Assembly: GCA_007121075.1 (NCBI GenBank)
Contig: SKMK01000016.1
Coordinates: forward strand, 49,473 to 113,472
Source: Syntrophomonadaceae bacterium
GTDB taxonomy: Bacteria > Bacillota > Dethiobacteria > DTU022
Direction: 5' to 3'
Length of the DNA stretch: 64,000 nucleotides
The notes under the pieces were generated by a model. The model saw only the letters and a list, made by a program, of their open reading frames with translations, did no database searches and was not told where the DNA came from. The translations under genes and the position numbers were made by a program. The stretch's first letter is position 1. Each line of letters opens with the position of its first letter. Below, one piece after another: positions 1-9,120 of this stretch.

Positions 1-381
1 GACATCTGAGACGATGGCAGCAGCTCTTCCATGAGCAATAACCCAGCCCTGCCAAACAAAGATTGCTACAATAAACATACCCAGCAAGCTCATCAAAAAT
101 TCGATTATCAGCTGTACTTTTAGGGGAAAGTACGATACCAGCAGAGTGACCCTGGGATGCCCTTTTACCTGTTGAGTATAAGCTAATCCCAGGAGAATAA
201 CTACAGCCAACATATAACGAGACAACTCAACAGCACCTGAAATCGACCATGAAAAAAATGACCGACCGATTACATCTGCAGTAGTTAAAAACATCATTGG
301 AAGAAGCATGAACATGCTTACAGCATATATATAGTAAGTCAGCTTCTGTATTGTTTTCTTTACTCTCTCTTGCTGCTGCAT
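1..381 (-). CDS. dctQ: TRAP transporter small permease DctQ, 3' end cut by window edge
   Basis: Small membrane subunit of a tripartite ATP-independent periplasmic (TRAP) carboxylate transporter. The frame is open from an ATG at 379-381 to the window edge, giving 127 residues. It starts with a charged stretch (MQQQERVKK), then a hydrophobic segment with the family motif TADVIGRS, and a second segment followed by a QGW..AHGRAA region; at least three membrane segments are visible. It lies 34 bp downstream of the DctP gene on the same strand, the usual order dctP-dctQ-dctM, so the large permease dctM is expected just outside the window. Identification rests on motif and gene order; substrate is unknown. 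Confidence 0.85.
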   Translation of the reverse strand, partial: MQQQERVKKTIQKLTYYIYAVSMFMLLPMMFLTTADVIGRSFFSWSISGAVELSRYMLAVVILLGLAYTQQVKGHPRVTLLVSYFPLKVQLIIEFLMSLLGMFIVAIFVWQGWVIAHGRAAAIVSDV

Positions 382-415
382 TTATGAATCAACCTCTCGC
401 GGCGTCCGGTAGAAT

Positions 416-1510
416 TTATTCCCAGTTTTCTGGGTAAGCTGGAAAGTCTACGCCATGGTTGTCAAGTTCTTCCTTGTAAAGCATTAAAGCTTCTTTACCG
501 GGCAATCCTTTGGCTTCCATCTGTTCAACCCATTTCATAACAACCTCTTCTGCAAACAGGTCATTCCAGCGGTCAGCTTCTTCTTTGGGAAGCTCATAAA
601 ATTCAACTCCCTCATTGGAGAGATTTTCCATAATTTCCTCGATGGCGGCAACATTTAATCCCCCGGTAAGCTTAAAGGGGTTTTCAGTTACTTCTTCGAT
701 AATAGCTCTAAGGTCTTCCGGGGTATTTTCGTAAGTGTCCAGGTTCATGGCCACCCCTTCGGTTACGCAGCCAAAAGATGCGACTATGGCATGGTTTGCT
801 ACTTCATAAAGACTGAAAGCATAATAAAGCTGGGGACAAGTTACGATGCCGTCAATATCCCCGAGTTCCATGGCCATGTAAACATCGCCCAGAGGCATGA
901 AAACAGGTTCTGCCTCCAGCGCTTCAATCATGTAGGTTTGCAGTCCACCCGGGGATCTCATCCGCAGCCCTTCAACATCTTCCAGGGTTTGCACCGGTTC
1001 AGTAGTCCAAAAGTACGATTGAATACAGCCGTTTAAATTAAGTATTTTAACTTCTTCAAATTCCCGGTGCAATATTTTTTCATACATGGCATTACCTATT
1101 TCAACCGCCACATCTTTACCATCCACAAATACTGGCATGGAGAGGACATCACTCAGAGGGAATCTGCCCGGAGTCCAGGTAGCGGTAAAATAGCCTATAT
1201 CTGAGAGGCCATCCGCTACGATGTCGAAGTGGTCTTCCCCTGCCCCAAGCGCTCCGCCGTAGTAAGTAGTGGTTGTAATCCGGCCGCCGCTTCTTTTTTC
1301 AAGCTCTTCGAGCATATGATCCCAGACGGTTGTACATTCGTCGCTGGTGGGAACATGCCAGCTGCTGAATTTGATTTCCATTGTTTCCGATTCACCTGTT
1401 TCTGGCTCTTCAGCGACAGGTATTTCGTCTGGGGAACAACTGGTTAGCGAAAAGATCAATAGGAGGATTAACCCTAGTAGTCCAACGATTTTGCATGTGT
1501 CATTTTTCAT
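416..1510 (-). CDS. dctP: TRAP transporter solute-binding lipoprotein, DctP family
   Basis: Extracytoplasmic substrate-capture subunit of a TRAP transporter. The start at 1510 (ATG) is preferred over a GTG four codons upstream because an AAGGAG ribosome site ends exactly at that GTG and is 11 nt from the ATG. The 364-residue product begins with a lipoprotein signal whose lipobox LTSC puts the lipidated Cys at residue 25, followed by an acidic linker. The mature part has DctP hallmarks: an F.SWH start, a YYGG.LG strand and the LR.RSPGG core (seen as GLRMRSPGG), which in the family holds the substrate carboxylate. It heads the operon with dctQ. The substrate (organic or amino acid anion) cannot be read from sequence. 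Confidence 0.9.
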   Translation of the reverse strand: MKNDTCKIVGLLGLILLLIFSLTSCSPDEIPVAEEPETGESETMEIKFSSWHVPTSDECTTVWDHMLEELEKRSGGRITTTTYYGGALGAGEDHFDIVADGLSDIGYFTATWTPGRFPLSDVLSMPVFVDGKDVAVEIGNAMYEKILHREFEEVKILNLNGCIQSYFWTTEPVQTLEDVEGLRMRSPGGLQTYMIEALEAEPVFMPLGDVYMAMELGDIDGIVTCPQLYYAFSLYEVANHAIVASFGCVTEGVAMNLDTYENTPEDLRAIIEEVTENPFKLTGGLNVAAIEEIMENLSNEGVEFYELPKEEADRWNDLFAEEVVMKWVEQMEAKGLPGKEALMLYKEELDNHGVDFPAYPENWE

Positions 1511-1716
1511 GTTGCTGTTCACTCCTTGTTTTTAATATCCCCTTGGTGTCATATACTTACTTATACTATACATCAGGATAAATAAAATCAGAACAATTTT
1601 TTGGAACTTTTATCCTCCTGCCTGCGGTAGTTTTGATGATAATTCCATATTAGACACCCAGACCGATACTTCCTTTACTAATACCTTGATTTTATAATTT
1701 GTGCAGGCTAAAATGT

Positions 1717-1732
1717 AAGTGAGTATTCACTT
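1717..1732 (+). promoter_or_regulatory. Palindromic operator upstream of the TetR gene
   Basis: AAGTGA-GTAT-TCACTT, two perfect 6-bp arms around a 4-bp centre, ending 21 bp before the TetR start codon. The size, symmetry and location fit an autoregulatory TetR-family operator. It sits in the divergent space between dctP and the TetR gene, but much closer to the latter. Confidence 0.6.
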
Positions 1733-1753
1733 GTATATAAGGGAGATTTTTTT

Positions 1754-2407
1754 ATGTCTAAAAAGAAGAACAGCAGGGAGAGGATTGTGGCAGGAGCCAG
1801 AGAGCTTTTTGCGGAGAAAGGTTACCAGGCTACCTCTATTTCTGAAATTGCCACAACTGCCGGACTTTCAGAAGGTGCCATCTACCGTTATTTTAACAGT
1901 AAGGAGGATCTCCTTCTGGCCTGTGTCAAACCGGCCCTGGATGACAGCCTGGATTTAATTAAACAGAAAGACCTGGCTGTTAGCGACCTGCGCAGTTTTA
2001 CACGCCTTCTTTTAGAGAAACGATTGGCATTATTCCACAAACATTACCTGTCATATAAAATTCTTTTTACCGAAGCCTATTTTAATAAGGACTTGTTTAA
2101 AATGATGTGCGAAACGGTTTTATCTGATGACAGGCTAAAGGCAGGAACAGAGATGATTTTGGGCTTTGAGGAGATAAAAAGATTGCGCAATTACTTTACT
2201 ATAATGCTCAGCCAGGTTTTTGCCCTTTGGAGCATTCATCATTTGCGCAACATCACCGGAGAATTAAGGGAGTATTTGCCGGAAGGCATGTCCAGGGTAT
2301 CCGATCAGGATTTACTTGATGACATGACAGACTTTATTCTTTACGGAATAACCGAAAATCCACCAGCAGGATCGGAGAAGGATGAAAACAACGGAGGCGA
2401 GGCATAA
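1754..2407 (+). CDS. TetR/AcrR family transcriptional regulator
   Basis: A 217-residue one-component repressor. The N-terminus carries the TetR helix-turn-helix: RERIVAGARELFAEKGY, then SISEIATTAGLSEGAIYRYF, the last part being the DNA-recognition helix. The C-terminal ligand domain is not conserved enough to name an inducer. The start follows an AAGGGAG site. The gene is followed at 52 bp by an ABC ATPase and two ABC-2 permeases on the same strand, so it most likely controls that exporter and itself through the palindrome at 1717-1732. An alternative role on the divergent TRAP genes is possible. Confidence 0.9.
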   Translation: MSKKKNSRERIVAGARELFAEKGYQATSISEIATTAGLSEGAIYRYFNSKEDLLLACVKPALDDSLDLIKQKDLAVSDLRSFTRLLLEKRLALFHKHYLSYKILFTEAYFNKDLFKMMCETVLSDDRLKAGTEMILGFEEIKRLRNYFTIMLSQVFALWSIHHLRNITGELREYLPEGMSRVSDQDLLDDMTDFILYGITENPPAGSEKDENNGGEA

Positions 2408-2459
2408 TAAATGGAGCGCATGTTTTTTGCAGCACATTTTGGGGCAAGGGGGCCGGGAC

Positions 2460-3326
2460 ATGTTTCAGGTTAAAGATGTAACTTATCGTTATCCAAAGAA
2501 CCGTGAGGATACTATCAAAGGTATAACTTTCGACATCAGGCAGGGTGAAATTTTCGGCTTGCTTGGTCCGAGCGGTGTTGGGAAAAGCACCACCCAGAAA
2601 ATTATGGTCAAGCTATTATCCGGTTATCAGGGAGAGATCTATTACCGGGGCAAGGAACTAAAGGGTTATGACAAGGAATATTATCAGGAAATCGGGGTAG
2701 GATTTGAGGTGCCGGTCCATTTTTCTAAGCTGACGGCGGAAGAAAATATAAATTTTTTTAGAAAGCTTTACCGTAACCAGGCCAATACTGATGCTATGAT
2801 GAAACGTTTAGGTATTTTCGATGCACGAAATAAGAAGGTTGATCAGTTTTCCAAGGGCATGAAAATTCGGCTTAACTTTGTCCGGGCCGTTCTCAACAAC
2901 CCGGCCGTGCTTTTCCTGGACGAACCAACCATCGGTCTCGATCCTTCCAATGCACGCATCTTAAAAACAATGATTAAAGAGTACCGTGATTATGGAGGGA
3001 CTGTGCTGTTGAGCACCCACCTGATGAACGACGTCGATGAGCTGTGTGACCGGGTGGCATTTATGGTCGATGGGCAGATTGCTGAGATCGACACCCCTCA
3101 AAACCTTAAATTAAAGCATGGCGAGAAAAAAGTAGAAGTAGAGTATAATGAGCATGATGCAGGCGACAGGCCTTCAAAGCGGGCTTCTTTCGAGCTGGAA
3201 ACCATTAATCGAAACGAAGAGTTCTTTAAATTGATGCGCACTAAAAAAATTATTACCATGCACAGCAAAGAAACAACGCTCGATGATATTTTCATCAAGA
3301 TCACAGGGGTGGAAAAACATGCCTAA
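2460..3326 (+). CDS. ABC-2 type exporter ATP-binding subunit
   Basis: ATPase of a drug or lipid export ABC transporter, 288 residues. Start at 2460 (MFQVKDV) chosen because it begins the conserved first strand and follows a purine-rich AAGGGGG; the frame extends farther upstream but without homology-like sequence. Walker A GPSGVGKST is at about 36-44, the signature is a degenerate FSKGMKIRL, Walker B is LFLDEPTIGLDP and the switch is LLSTHLM. The last 8 bp overlap the next gene, showing translational coupling. The atypical signature (SKGM rather than SGGQ) is common in the ABC-2/antibiotic export group. Partner permeases are the next two genes. Confidence 0.92.
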   Translation: MFQVKDVTYRYPKNREDTIKGITFDIRQGEIFGLLGPSGVGKSTTQKIMVKLLSGYQGEIYYRGKELKGYDKEYYQEIGVGFEVPVHFSKLTAEENINFFRKLYRNQANTDAMMKRLGIFDARNKKVDQFSKGMKIRLNFVRAVLNNPAVLFLDEPTIGLDPSNARILKTMIKEYRDYGGTVLLSTHLMNDVDELCDRVAFMVDGQIAEIDTPQNLKLKHGEKKVEVEYNEHDAGDRPSKRASFELETINRNEEFFKLMRTKKIITMHSKETTLDDIFIKITGVEKHA

Positions 3327-4044
3327 CTTTTTAGTTCTTCTCCTGGGAGAAATAAAACGCCTGCAACGCTATAATATCATGACAGCCAGCGTAGTCGTGG
3401 CCCTGCTCTGGATCGGTGTTCTATACCTGACCGAGATACCCGATATTACATTTATCTTTCCGATGTTGATTTATGTTGACAGCACCTCAATGGCGATCTT
3501 GCTGGTTGGAGTGACCATCTTTTTTGAAAAGCAGGAAGGAAGCCTGCACACTCTGTTGGTTACACCGATAAACAAGAAAGACTATCTTTTGAACAAGTCT
3601 GTTGTCACCGTAGCCACGAGTATTGTTACCCTTGTCATACTATATCTTTACGCAGCGATTTTTAAAGAAATTGATATGAGTTTTACCGGGCTTTTAGGGG
3701 CTGTGATTTTAGTATCCCTGTTCCACTCCCTGGTAGGTTTTCTGCTTACCTACCGATCCCGTGATTTTACCGCCCTTTTGATCAATATGATGAAGTATAT
3801 GTTTATTTTTATGATCCCCACGTTGCTGGAATATATTCGAATCATCCAGCATGACCTGGTTGAAATGATCCTGTATCTGGCTCCGACCAAAGCGGCCATA
3901 ATTCTGCTTTATGCCGCAGCAGGAGAAACAGAACTTTGGGAGATCATTTATGCGCTCACCTACCTGGGAGTTGGTTCGATTGTGCTCTTTATGGTTGTTC
4001 TGAAAAAGTTTGAGCAGTTTGCAGTCCAGGAAAGCGGGGTGTAA
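3319..4044 (+). CDS. ABC-2 type transporter permease 1
   Basis: A 241-residue integral membrane protein with about six hydrophobic segments (for example VVALLWIGVLYLT, SMAILLVGVTIFF, LVILYLYAAIF). The ATG at 3319 lies inside the end of the ATPase gene, preceded by AGGGGTGG, so translation is coupled. The FEKQEGSLHTLLVTP motif in the first cytoplasmic loop is characteristic of ABC-2 permeases of the fluoroquinolone/antibiotic exporter kind. It would pair with the second permease to form a heterodimeric channel. Substrate is unknown. Confidence 0.85.
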   Translation: MPNFLVLLLGEIKRLQRYNIMTASVVVALLWIGVLYLTEIPDITFIFPMLIYVDSTSMAILLVGVTIFFEKQEGSLHTLLVTPINKKDYLLNKSVVTVATSIVTLVILYLYAAIFKEIDMSFTGLLGAVILVSLFHSLVGFLLTYRSRDFTALLINMMKYMFIFMIPTLLEYIRIIQHDLVEMILYLAPTKAAIILLYAAAGETELWEIIYALTYLGVGSIVLFMVVLKKFEQFAVQESGV

Positions 4045-4046
4045 AG

Positions 4047-4775
4047 ATGTACGGCACTTTTTTTGTCAGTGAACTAAAGAAATGGATTAGGGATCCCATG
4101 ATGCGGTTTATGCTCATCTATCCGCTCTTGTTTGGATTAATCGGGCGTTACCTCCTGCCCTCAATTGCTGAAACCAGCGATTTTGCTATCGAACCCAATG
4201 CGGATTACATCCTGGCGGTACTGGCTTTGATCACCCCGCTGGCTTTTGGGGCACTGACCGGTTTTTCAGTTTTAGAAGACCGTGATGATCATATTATCAA
4301 CTCGATCAGGGTCACGCCCTTGACCTTCACCCAGTTTATGTCTTTTCGCTTGATTATTGTTGTTGTGCTCACTTTTGCAGCCTGTATTTTTGTAATGTGG
4401 TTTTCCGATATAGGCGACCTGACCTTGAGGGACATGATCGTTGTTGCTTTCCTGGCTTCTTTTAGCGCCCCGGCGACCGGCCTGGTGATCAATATTTTTT
4501 CGCACAATAAAATAGAAGGGTTTGCCATCATGAAGCTCCTGGGGATGGTCATAATCCTGCCTGTAATATCATTGCTTTTTACCGATGCCAGGGAACTCTT
4601 TTTTGTGATTGTACCCGCTTTCTGGCCGGCAAAAATAATCAGCACAGTTGTCCGGGGAGAGGAAATTATGTACTTAAATTATAACTTTTATTTCTGGGTT
4701 GGGCTGGGCTATGCCGTGGTTGTAAATATTATCAGCTATGTGCGGTTTTTAAAAAAAGTGGCGGGGGAAGAATGA
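4047..4775 (+). CDS. ABC-2 type transporter permease 2
   Basis: A 242-residue membrane protein starting 3 bp after permease 1 ends. It has an N-terminal amphipathic stretch (SELKKWIRDPMMRFM) and six hydrophobic segments, with the loop VLEDRDDHIINSIRVTPLT that matches the ABC-2 coupling region. The two permeases are similar in layout but not close copies, suggesting a heterodimer. The gene ends 3 bp before the convergent GGDEF/HD-GYP gene and no clear terminator lies between them. Confidence 0.85.
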   Translation: MYGTFFVSELKKWIRDPMMRFMLIYPLLFGLIGRYLLPSIAETSDFAIEPNADYILAVLALITPLAFGALTGFSVLEDRDDHIINSIRVTPLTFTQFMSFRLIIVVVLTFAACIFVMWFSDIGDLTLRDMIVVAFLASFSAPATGLVINIFSHNKIEGFAIMKLLGMVIILPVISLLFTDARELFFVIVPAFWPAKIISTVVRGEEIMYLNYNFYFWVGLGYAVVVNIISYVRFLKKVAGEE

Positions 4776-4778
4776 AGG

Positions 4779-7007
4779 TTATAAATCATATTCGCCATTT
4801 TTGATTATTTCAATAAAAACTTTAACCAGCTCGGGATCAAATTGTTTTCCCGCGCAGGCCTTTAATTCCTTAACTGCTTCTTCTTTACTCAGGGCCTTGC
4901 GATAAGGGCGGTCACTGGTCATTACATCGAAAGCGTCAGCGATGGCTAAAATCCGTCCTTCCAGGGGGATTTCTTCTTTTTTAAGCCCTATTGGATAGCC
5001 ACTGCCATCCCAGCGTTCGTGATGTTTATAGATCAAGTTTGCCACTTTGGCGTATTCGGGAGATGATGTAGCAATAGAACAACCTTTCTCGGGATGCTGA
5101 TGCATATAGCCCCATTCTATGCTGTTAAGCGGGCTATTCTTAAACAAAATACTATCGGGAACGGTTACTTTGCCAAGGTCATGGATGCGGGCTAACAGGT
5201 TTAAATTGGTCATCTGATTGTTGGACAAGCCCAGTTTTTCCCCCATGGTTTTACTCCATGCGGAAAGTCTTTCCGCATGCCCGGTGGCAAGATAATCCCT
5301 GTGGTCCAAAGCGTTTACCATTGTTTCTATGAGTTCCCTGTTTGTGCTGCTGCGATGAGTGAGTTTATCGCGCAGCATCAGGTCATTGGCCATCTTATAT
5401 ATTTCCTCAAGGTGGGTTTCCTTGCCTGTGGCTGCTGCCAGTCCGATGGAAATGCTGAGCGGGAGTTCAGGATGTTCCTGGTTATATAATTTCACACCGG
5501 AACGAATTCGTGCGGCAATTTCTGTGCCTGTTTTTTCGTCAGTCCGGGGTAGGAGCACGGCAAATTCATCGCCGCCCACCCGGGCCAGGATATCGGAACT
5601 CCGCAGGGAGCTGTCCATTGCCTTTGCACAGGCCTTTAGCAGTTCGTCACCCCTGGCATGGCCCATTGTATCGTTGATTAGTTTAAGTTTATCCAGGTCT
5701 GCGGAAATAATGGTGATGGGATGTTCCCTGCTGGCTGACAGGCGGTTGATCTCTTCAACGAAAAAAGCCCGGTTGTAAAGGCCGGTCAAGTGGTCATGTA
5801 AGCTCAGGTATTCTAGTTTTTCTTCGTAACGTTTACGCTCGGTTATATCTCTGGCAATGCCTTTAAAGCCAGTTATGCCTTCCTCATTGTCCCGGCGCAG
5901 GGAAACGGAGGCTTCGATGTAGAGTTCCTGCCCTTGCTTAGTGATAACTGGCCAGCCAACCGTTTTTTCCGATTTTTTGCTCCGGTAGACCCGTTTAAAG
6001 GTCTTAAATACTTCATCTGGGTTTTTGAAAATCATTCTATAACTTTTATGCATTAGTTCATCTGTTTCGTAACCGAGTATATTGCATAATGGGTCATTAA
6101 AAAATACAAACCGCCCGGCCATGTCAATTTCATAGTATCCTTCTTCGATGGTGGAGAGGATTTGCCGGTATTTTTCTTCGGATTTTTTCAAATCATCTAA
6201 AAGTCCGTGGGATTGGTCTTCCTTCTCCCGCAGCTCCAATTCTGCTTGTTTGTGCCTGGTAATATCCCGGTAATGCCACATGTGTCCGATGAGCTGGTGG
6301 TTTTCACCATAAACGGGGATATAATCCCTTTCTAATACGCGTCCGTCTTCGAAGTAGAGTTCTTCACCGGTATCGGTCCGGTGTTTAGAGATTATTTCTT
6401 TGATCCTGCTCAGGAAAGAATCCGGATCATTTAAATGGTGTTTAATTCTTTCAGCGATCATGGTGAAGCTGCTTCCAACCAGGACCTCAGGGTGGGCAGG
6501 TAGATAAAACATATCGCAAAAAGCCTGGTTGGCTAAAATTATATTATGGTCCTCATCTTCAACTACTATCCCGCCCTGCAGGTTTCCAACCAGGGAGTGA
6601 AACCTTTTTTCGTTCTTATACAACTCTTTGGTTTTACGTTGAGCGGTAATATCGTGATATATGACGGATAAATAACCGGGTTGATCGCTGAAAGTGGTTA
6701 CTTTATGCCAGTCCTCCAGTTTTTTGTTGAACTGGTTGAACGTTAAAGCTTCACCGGTTGTTTCTACCAGCCTGTAAATGCTCATCCAGTTCAATGTACC
6801 GTTTTCAGGTTCGGGCAGGTTTTCGGCTGCTTTCCTGCCGATAAGTTCGTGTTTATTTTGGCAGGTTAGTTCTTCAAAAGCAGGGTTCACATTAACAATT
6901 ACGCAATCTTCCGGTTCTCCTTCTTCGTTAATGTTAATATGCAAGCAGGCATAAGCGTCGGGCAGGTTTTCAATCAAGAAACGGTACTGCTTATTTGCTG
7001 GTTCCAT
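4779..7007 (-). CDS. PAS-PAS-PAS-GGDEF-HD-GYP cyclic-di-GMP signalling protein
   Basis: A 742-residue cytoplasmic sensor with both synthesis and breakdown domains for cyclic di-GMP. Three PAS domains cover about 1-125, 130-255 and 275-395, the last two ending in PAC motifs (HYRDITRHK, GIARDITERK). GGDEF is intact at 478-482 with an allosteric I-site RSSD at 469-472 exactly five residues upstream. The HD-GYP domain has HD at 609-610, HHE at 662-664 and GYP at 670-672. No membrane segment or haem motif is seen, so the sensed cue is unknown. The start follows an AGGTGAG site. Architecture resembles the 785-residue protein at 13.7 kb. Confidence 0.92.
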   Translation of the reverse strand: MEPANKQYRFLIENLPDAYACLHININEEGEPEDCVIVNVNPAFEELTCQNKHELIGRKAAENLPEPENGTLNWMSIYRLVETTGEALTFNQFNKKLEDWHKVTTFSDQPGYLSVIYHDITAQRKTKELYKNEKRFHSLVGNLQGGIVVEDEDHNIILANQAFCDMFYLPAHPEVLVGSSFTMIAERIKHHLNDPDSFLSRIKEIISKHRTDTGEELYFEDGRVLERDYIPVYGENHQLIGHMWHYRDITRHKQAELELREKEDQSHGLLDDLKKSEEKYRQILSTIEEGYYEIDMAGRFVFFNDPLCNILGYETDELMHKSYRMIFKNPDEVFKTFKRVYRSKKSEKTVGWPVITKQGQELYIEASVSLRRDNEEGITGFKGIARDITERKRYEEKLEYLSLHDHLTGLYNRAFFVEEINRLSASREHPITIISADLDKLKLINDTMGHARGDELLKACAKAMDSSLRSSDILARVGGDEFAVLLPRTDEKTGTEIAARIRSGVKLYNQEHPELPLSISIGLAAATGKETHLEEIYKMANDLMLRDKLTHRSSTNRELIETMVNALDHRDYLATGHAERLSAWSKTMGEKLGLSNNQMTNLNLLARIHDLGKVTVPDSILFKNSPLNSIEWGYMHQHPEKGCSIATSSPEYAKVANLIYKHHERWDGSGYPIGLKKEEIPLEGRILAIADAFDVMTSDRPYRKALSKEEAVKELKACAGKQFDPELVKVFIEIIKNGEYDL

Positions 7008-7341
7008 ACTCTCACCTGCCTTTATGAAGGCTTTTAGTTTTCAATTTCCAAAACCCCTGGGAAATTATTCACTTTTTTGAGCTTGAAGTTAATCTTTATT
7101 ACTGACTCCGGTTTAAGTGAATTACTGTTTCTGGTTAGCAGTATAACTGGTTTCCGGTTTTGAATAACGTGTAAGCCAATTATAACAAATATTCTTGCTT
7201 TAAGCTAAGTAATTTTGATCAGCCTTGTTTTTTTGTATTTTTCTACAACCTTGCCGGTGACCAGGCCTGATGCTAAATTATCCCCTCCAGGGACTTTTTT
7301 CTTAAAACGGATCAAATATTTCTATAAAACATAATAATAAA
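7008..7341. other. Non-coding gap upstream of the GGDEF/HD-GYP gene
   Basis: About 330 bp between the start of the minus-strand sensor gene and the terminator of the SIMPL gene. I see no open frame with a ribosome site; the stretch is AT-rich and should hold the sensor promoter, but no convincing -35/-10 pair could be singled out. Confidence 0.4.
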
Positions 7342-7371
7342 GCGCCGCCAGGGTTTTAGTTCCAGCGGCGC
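7342..7371 (-). terminator. Intrinsic terminator after the SIMPL gene
   Basis: GCGCCGC and GCGGCGC form a perfect 7-bp GC stem separated by a 16-nt loop; read on the minus strand it is followed by TTTATTATTAT. It lies 38 bp after the stop of the gene ending at 7409. Confidence 0.7.
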
Positions 7372-7408
7372 CGTGAAACTTATAGAGAATCAAACTGGTA
7401 AAATGCTA

Positions 7409-8197
7409 TTAAAAAGTGTATTTTGCCGTAACGGCAGCTCTTACTTGCACCTCCTCCGGTTCTATCGGAGTAGGGGCAGGGCCTGCGTCCATAGCTTCTT
7501 CGGCTATTTCTTCGGCAACACGGAAAGGTGTGTAGTCGGTTCTTTGTTCTTCGATACTGTAGAGATCAGTTATAGATTTGCCTGCGCTTTCAGCGATCGC
7601 TTCCGCTTTTCGATTTGCTTGTTCAGTGGCTTTTTGGAGGGCTTCCATCTTCAAATCCTGGGGATCTTCCAGGTCAAAGTTAATATAATTGACTTTATTA
7701 GCTCCGGCTCTAACGGCGGTGTCGATGATTTCTCCCACCTGATCAAGTTCGGATGTGGTGATGGTAATTTCATTACTGGCCTGGTAATATACACGTTCTT
7801 CTAAATCTCGTTCTTCGTCTCGCTCCTCGTATTGATCGGGCTGCGGCCGATCGGGCTCTCGCACCTCACGCGGCCTTTCCCGGTAGCTGCGCAGACGGTA
7901 AGATCCGGTCCTGACCTCGTCTTCAGCCAGGCCGAAATCAAGCAACGCTTCGCGCACTTCACTGGCCAGCTCCGCATTTTCTGCTACAGCCTGATCGGCT
8001 GAGCGGCTGCGAGTTTCAACTTCAACATTTATTCTGGCCAGATCGGGTTCGGCGGATACTTCTGCTTCTCCATAAGTCTGGATAACCCTTTCTCCTTCAT
8101 TTCCTCCTCCTTGTGGTTCTTCTCCTGCACATCCAGAGAGGAAAAGTGCAGTAACCAGGATGACAGTGGTAGCCATTACGAACATTGTTTTTCTCAT
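7409..8197 (-). CDS. SIMPL (DUF541) domain lipoprotein
   Basis: A 262-residue exported protein. The signal peptide ends in the lipobox LSGC (Cys about 23), followed by a Gly/Glu-rich linker. The rest fits the SIMPL/DUF541 fold: the opening YGEAEVSAEPDLARI, the A...N...S repeat core and the ending VRAAVTAKYTF. A charged insert rich in Arg, Glu and Pro (about 115-140) is unusual. Family members are periplasmic or surface proteins linked to oxidative stress, with no agreed biochemical role. The ribosome site is GGAGG. The downstream terminator shows it is transcribed alone or with the InlB-repeat gene upstream. Confidence 0.85.
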   Translation of the reverse strand: MRKTMFVMATTVILVTALFLSGCAGEEPQGGGNEGERVIQTYGEAEVSAEPDLARINVEVETRSRSADQAVAENAELASEVREALLDFGLAEDEVRTGSYRLRSYRERPREVREPDRPQPDQYEERDEERDLEERVYYQASNEITITTSELDQVGEIIDTAVRAGANKVNYINFDLEDPQDLKMEALQKATEQANRKAEAIAESAGKSITDLYSIEEQRTDYTPFRVAEEIAEEAMDAGPAPTPIEPEEVQVRAAVTAKYTF

Positions 8198-8324
8198 CTT
8201 TATACCTCCAATTCTTTTACCTTATAGGTCTTATTTTAAAAGGGTTTGATATTAAGACAAAAACTGGGGGCGTGAGGTTTCATTAAATAATAAGGACGAC
8301 ACCCCAAATGGTCATCCTGCTTAT

Positions 8325-8636
8325 TTAATCGTCCACTTCTTCAAAAACTGCTACCAGTTCCTTGTTTTCACGCACAATAAAGGGGTAATTTTTGCTGGTA
8401 CTTAACTTATTTCCATTTTCTTCCCACCGAACAAACTCATAACCCTCATTTGCTTCCGCTTTAACAGCCACATCCTGTCTCTCTACATAAACACCTTCCC
8501 CTGTTACTTCTCCTGCGTTTTCCGGCCTGACTTCCACTTCAACCTTGTATTCCCTGGTACAACCGGCAACCGGGAATACTGTTGCCGCTCCTAAAGCAGC
8601 CAGAATTAACATCAGGAAGACAATTTTTGTGCGCAT
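8325..8636 (-). CDS. Small lipoprotein with one divergent InlB B-repeat domain
   Basis: A 103-residue secreted protein. The N-terminal hydrophobic segment ends VAGC, a lipobox with Cys about 26. The remainder is a single beta-repeat unit with the pattern PENAGEVTGEG...V.A.ANEGYEFVRWEENG....ENKELVAVF, typical of the divergent InlB B-repeat family found on bacterial surface proteins. One repeat on its own is small for the family, which usually carries several in larger adhesins. The start follows CGGAGGG. It is in the same orientation as the SIMPL gene, 127 bp upstream of it. Confidence 0.75.
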   Translation of the reverse strand: MRTKIVFLMLILAALGAATVFPVAGCTREYKVEVEVRPENAGEVTGEGVYVERQDVAVKAEANEGYEFVRWEENGNKLSTSKNYPFIVRENKELVAVFEEVDD

Positions 8637-8905
8637 ATATAAACCCTCCGGAAGTTCAAAGTTGTAAGCTTTTTTACCAGTATATTTACCATTACCCCGC
8701 GATGTTTGTGGTTGCCGGCAACCATTTTAACTTGCACTTTCATCTACCACGATAAATTGTTTCGCCGAGTTTTGTCAAAATTAGGAGGATGCCGCTGCCA
8801 CTGAAAGCACGAAAGTAAAGCAATGGAATATTAGTAACCGGGTTATTGCTGTAAGCGGGCCGGAGTGGTAATATCTCATTAGCACTGACGGGAGGGGGCA
8901 TATAA

Positions 8906-9085
8906 GTGAGTTACAAGCGGATTCAAACCGCAGGAATAATTATTATACTTATTTTTCTATTTATAAGGGTTTTTGCTTTGAGCGGCAGTGACACTACGGC
9001 AATAAGCAGTATTGTCAATTATTCGTTTATTGGATTGATGGCGGCTGTATTAATCCTGATGTTTATATTCAGGTACCGGCTGTAA
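8906..9085 (+). CDS. Small two-helix membrane protein, 59 residues
   Basis: A GTG start at 8906 sits behind a very strong ribosome site (GGGAGGGGG, 6 nt spacing) and opens a 59-codon frame. The product has two hydrophobic helices, IIIILIFLFIRVFAL and FIGLMAAVLILMFIF, joined by a short polar loop (SGSDTTAISS), and ends in RYRL. I do not recognise a family. It is the only plus-strand gene between minus-strand neighbours, so it needs its own promoter. The ribosome site and the clean hydrophobic pattern make it a credible gene despite its size. Confidence 0.6.
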   Translation: MSYKRIQTAGIIIILIFLFIRVFALSGSDTTAISSIVNYSFIGLMAAVLILMFIFRYRL

Positions 9086-9120
9086 ACAGCCTCCTCAGGC
9101 CCTGTTGTTTAAACTCTTTA

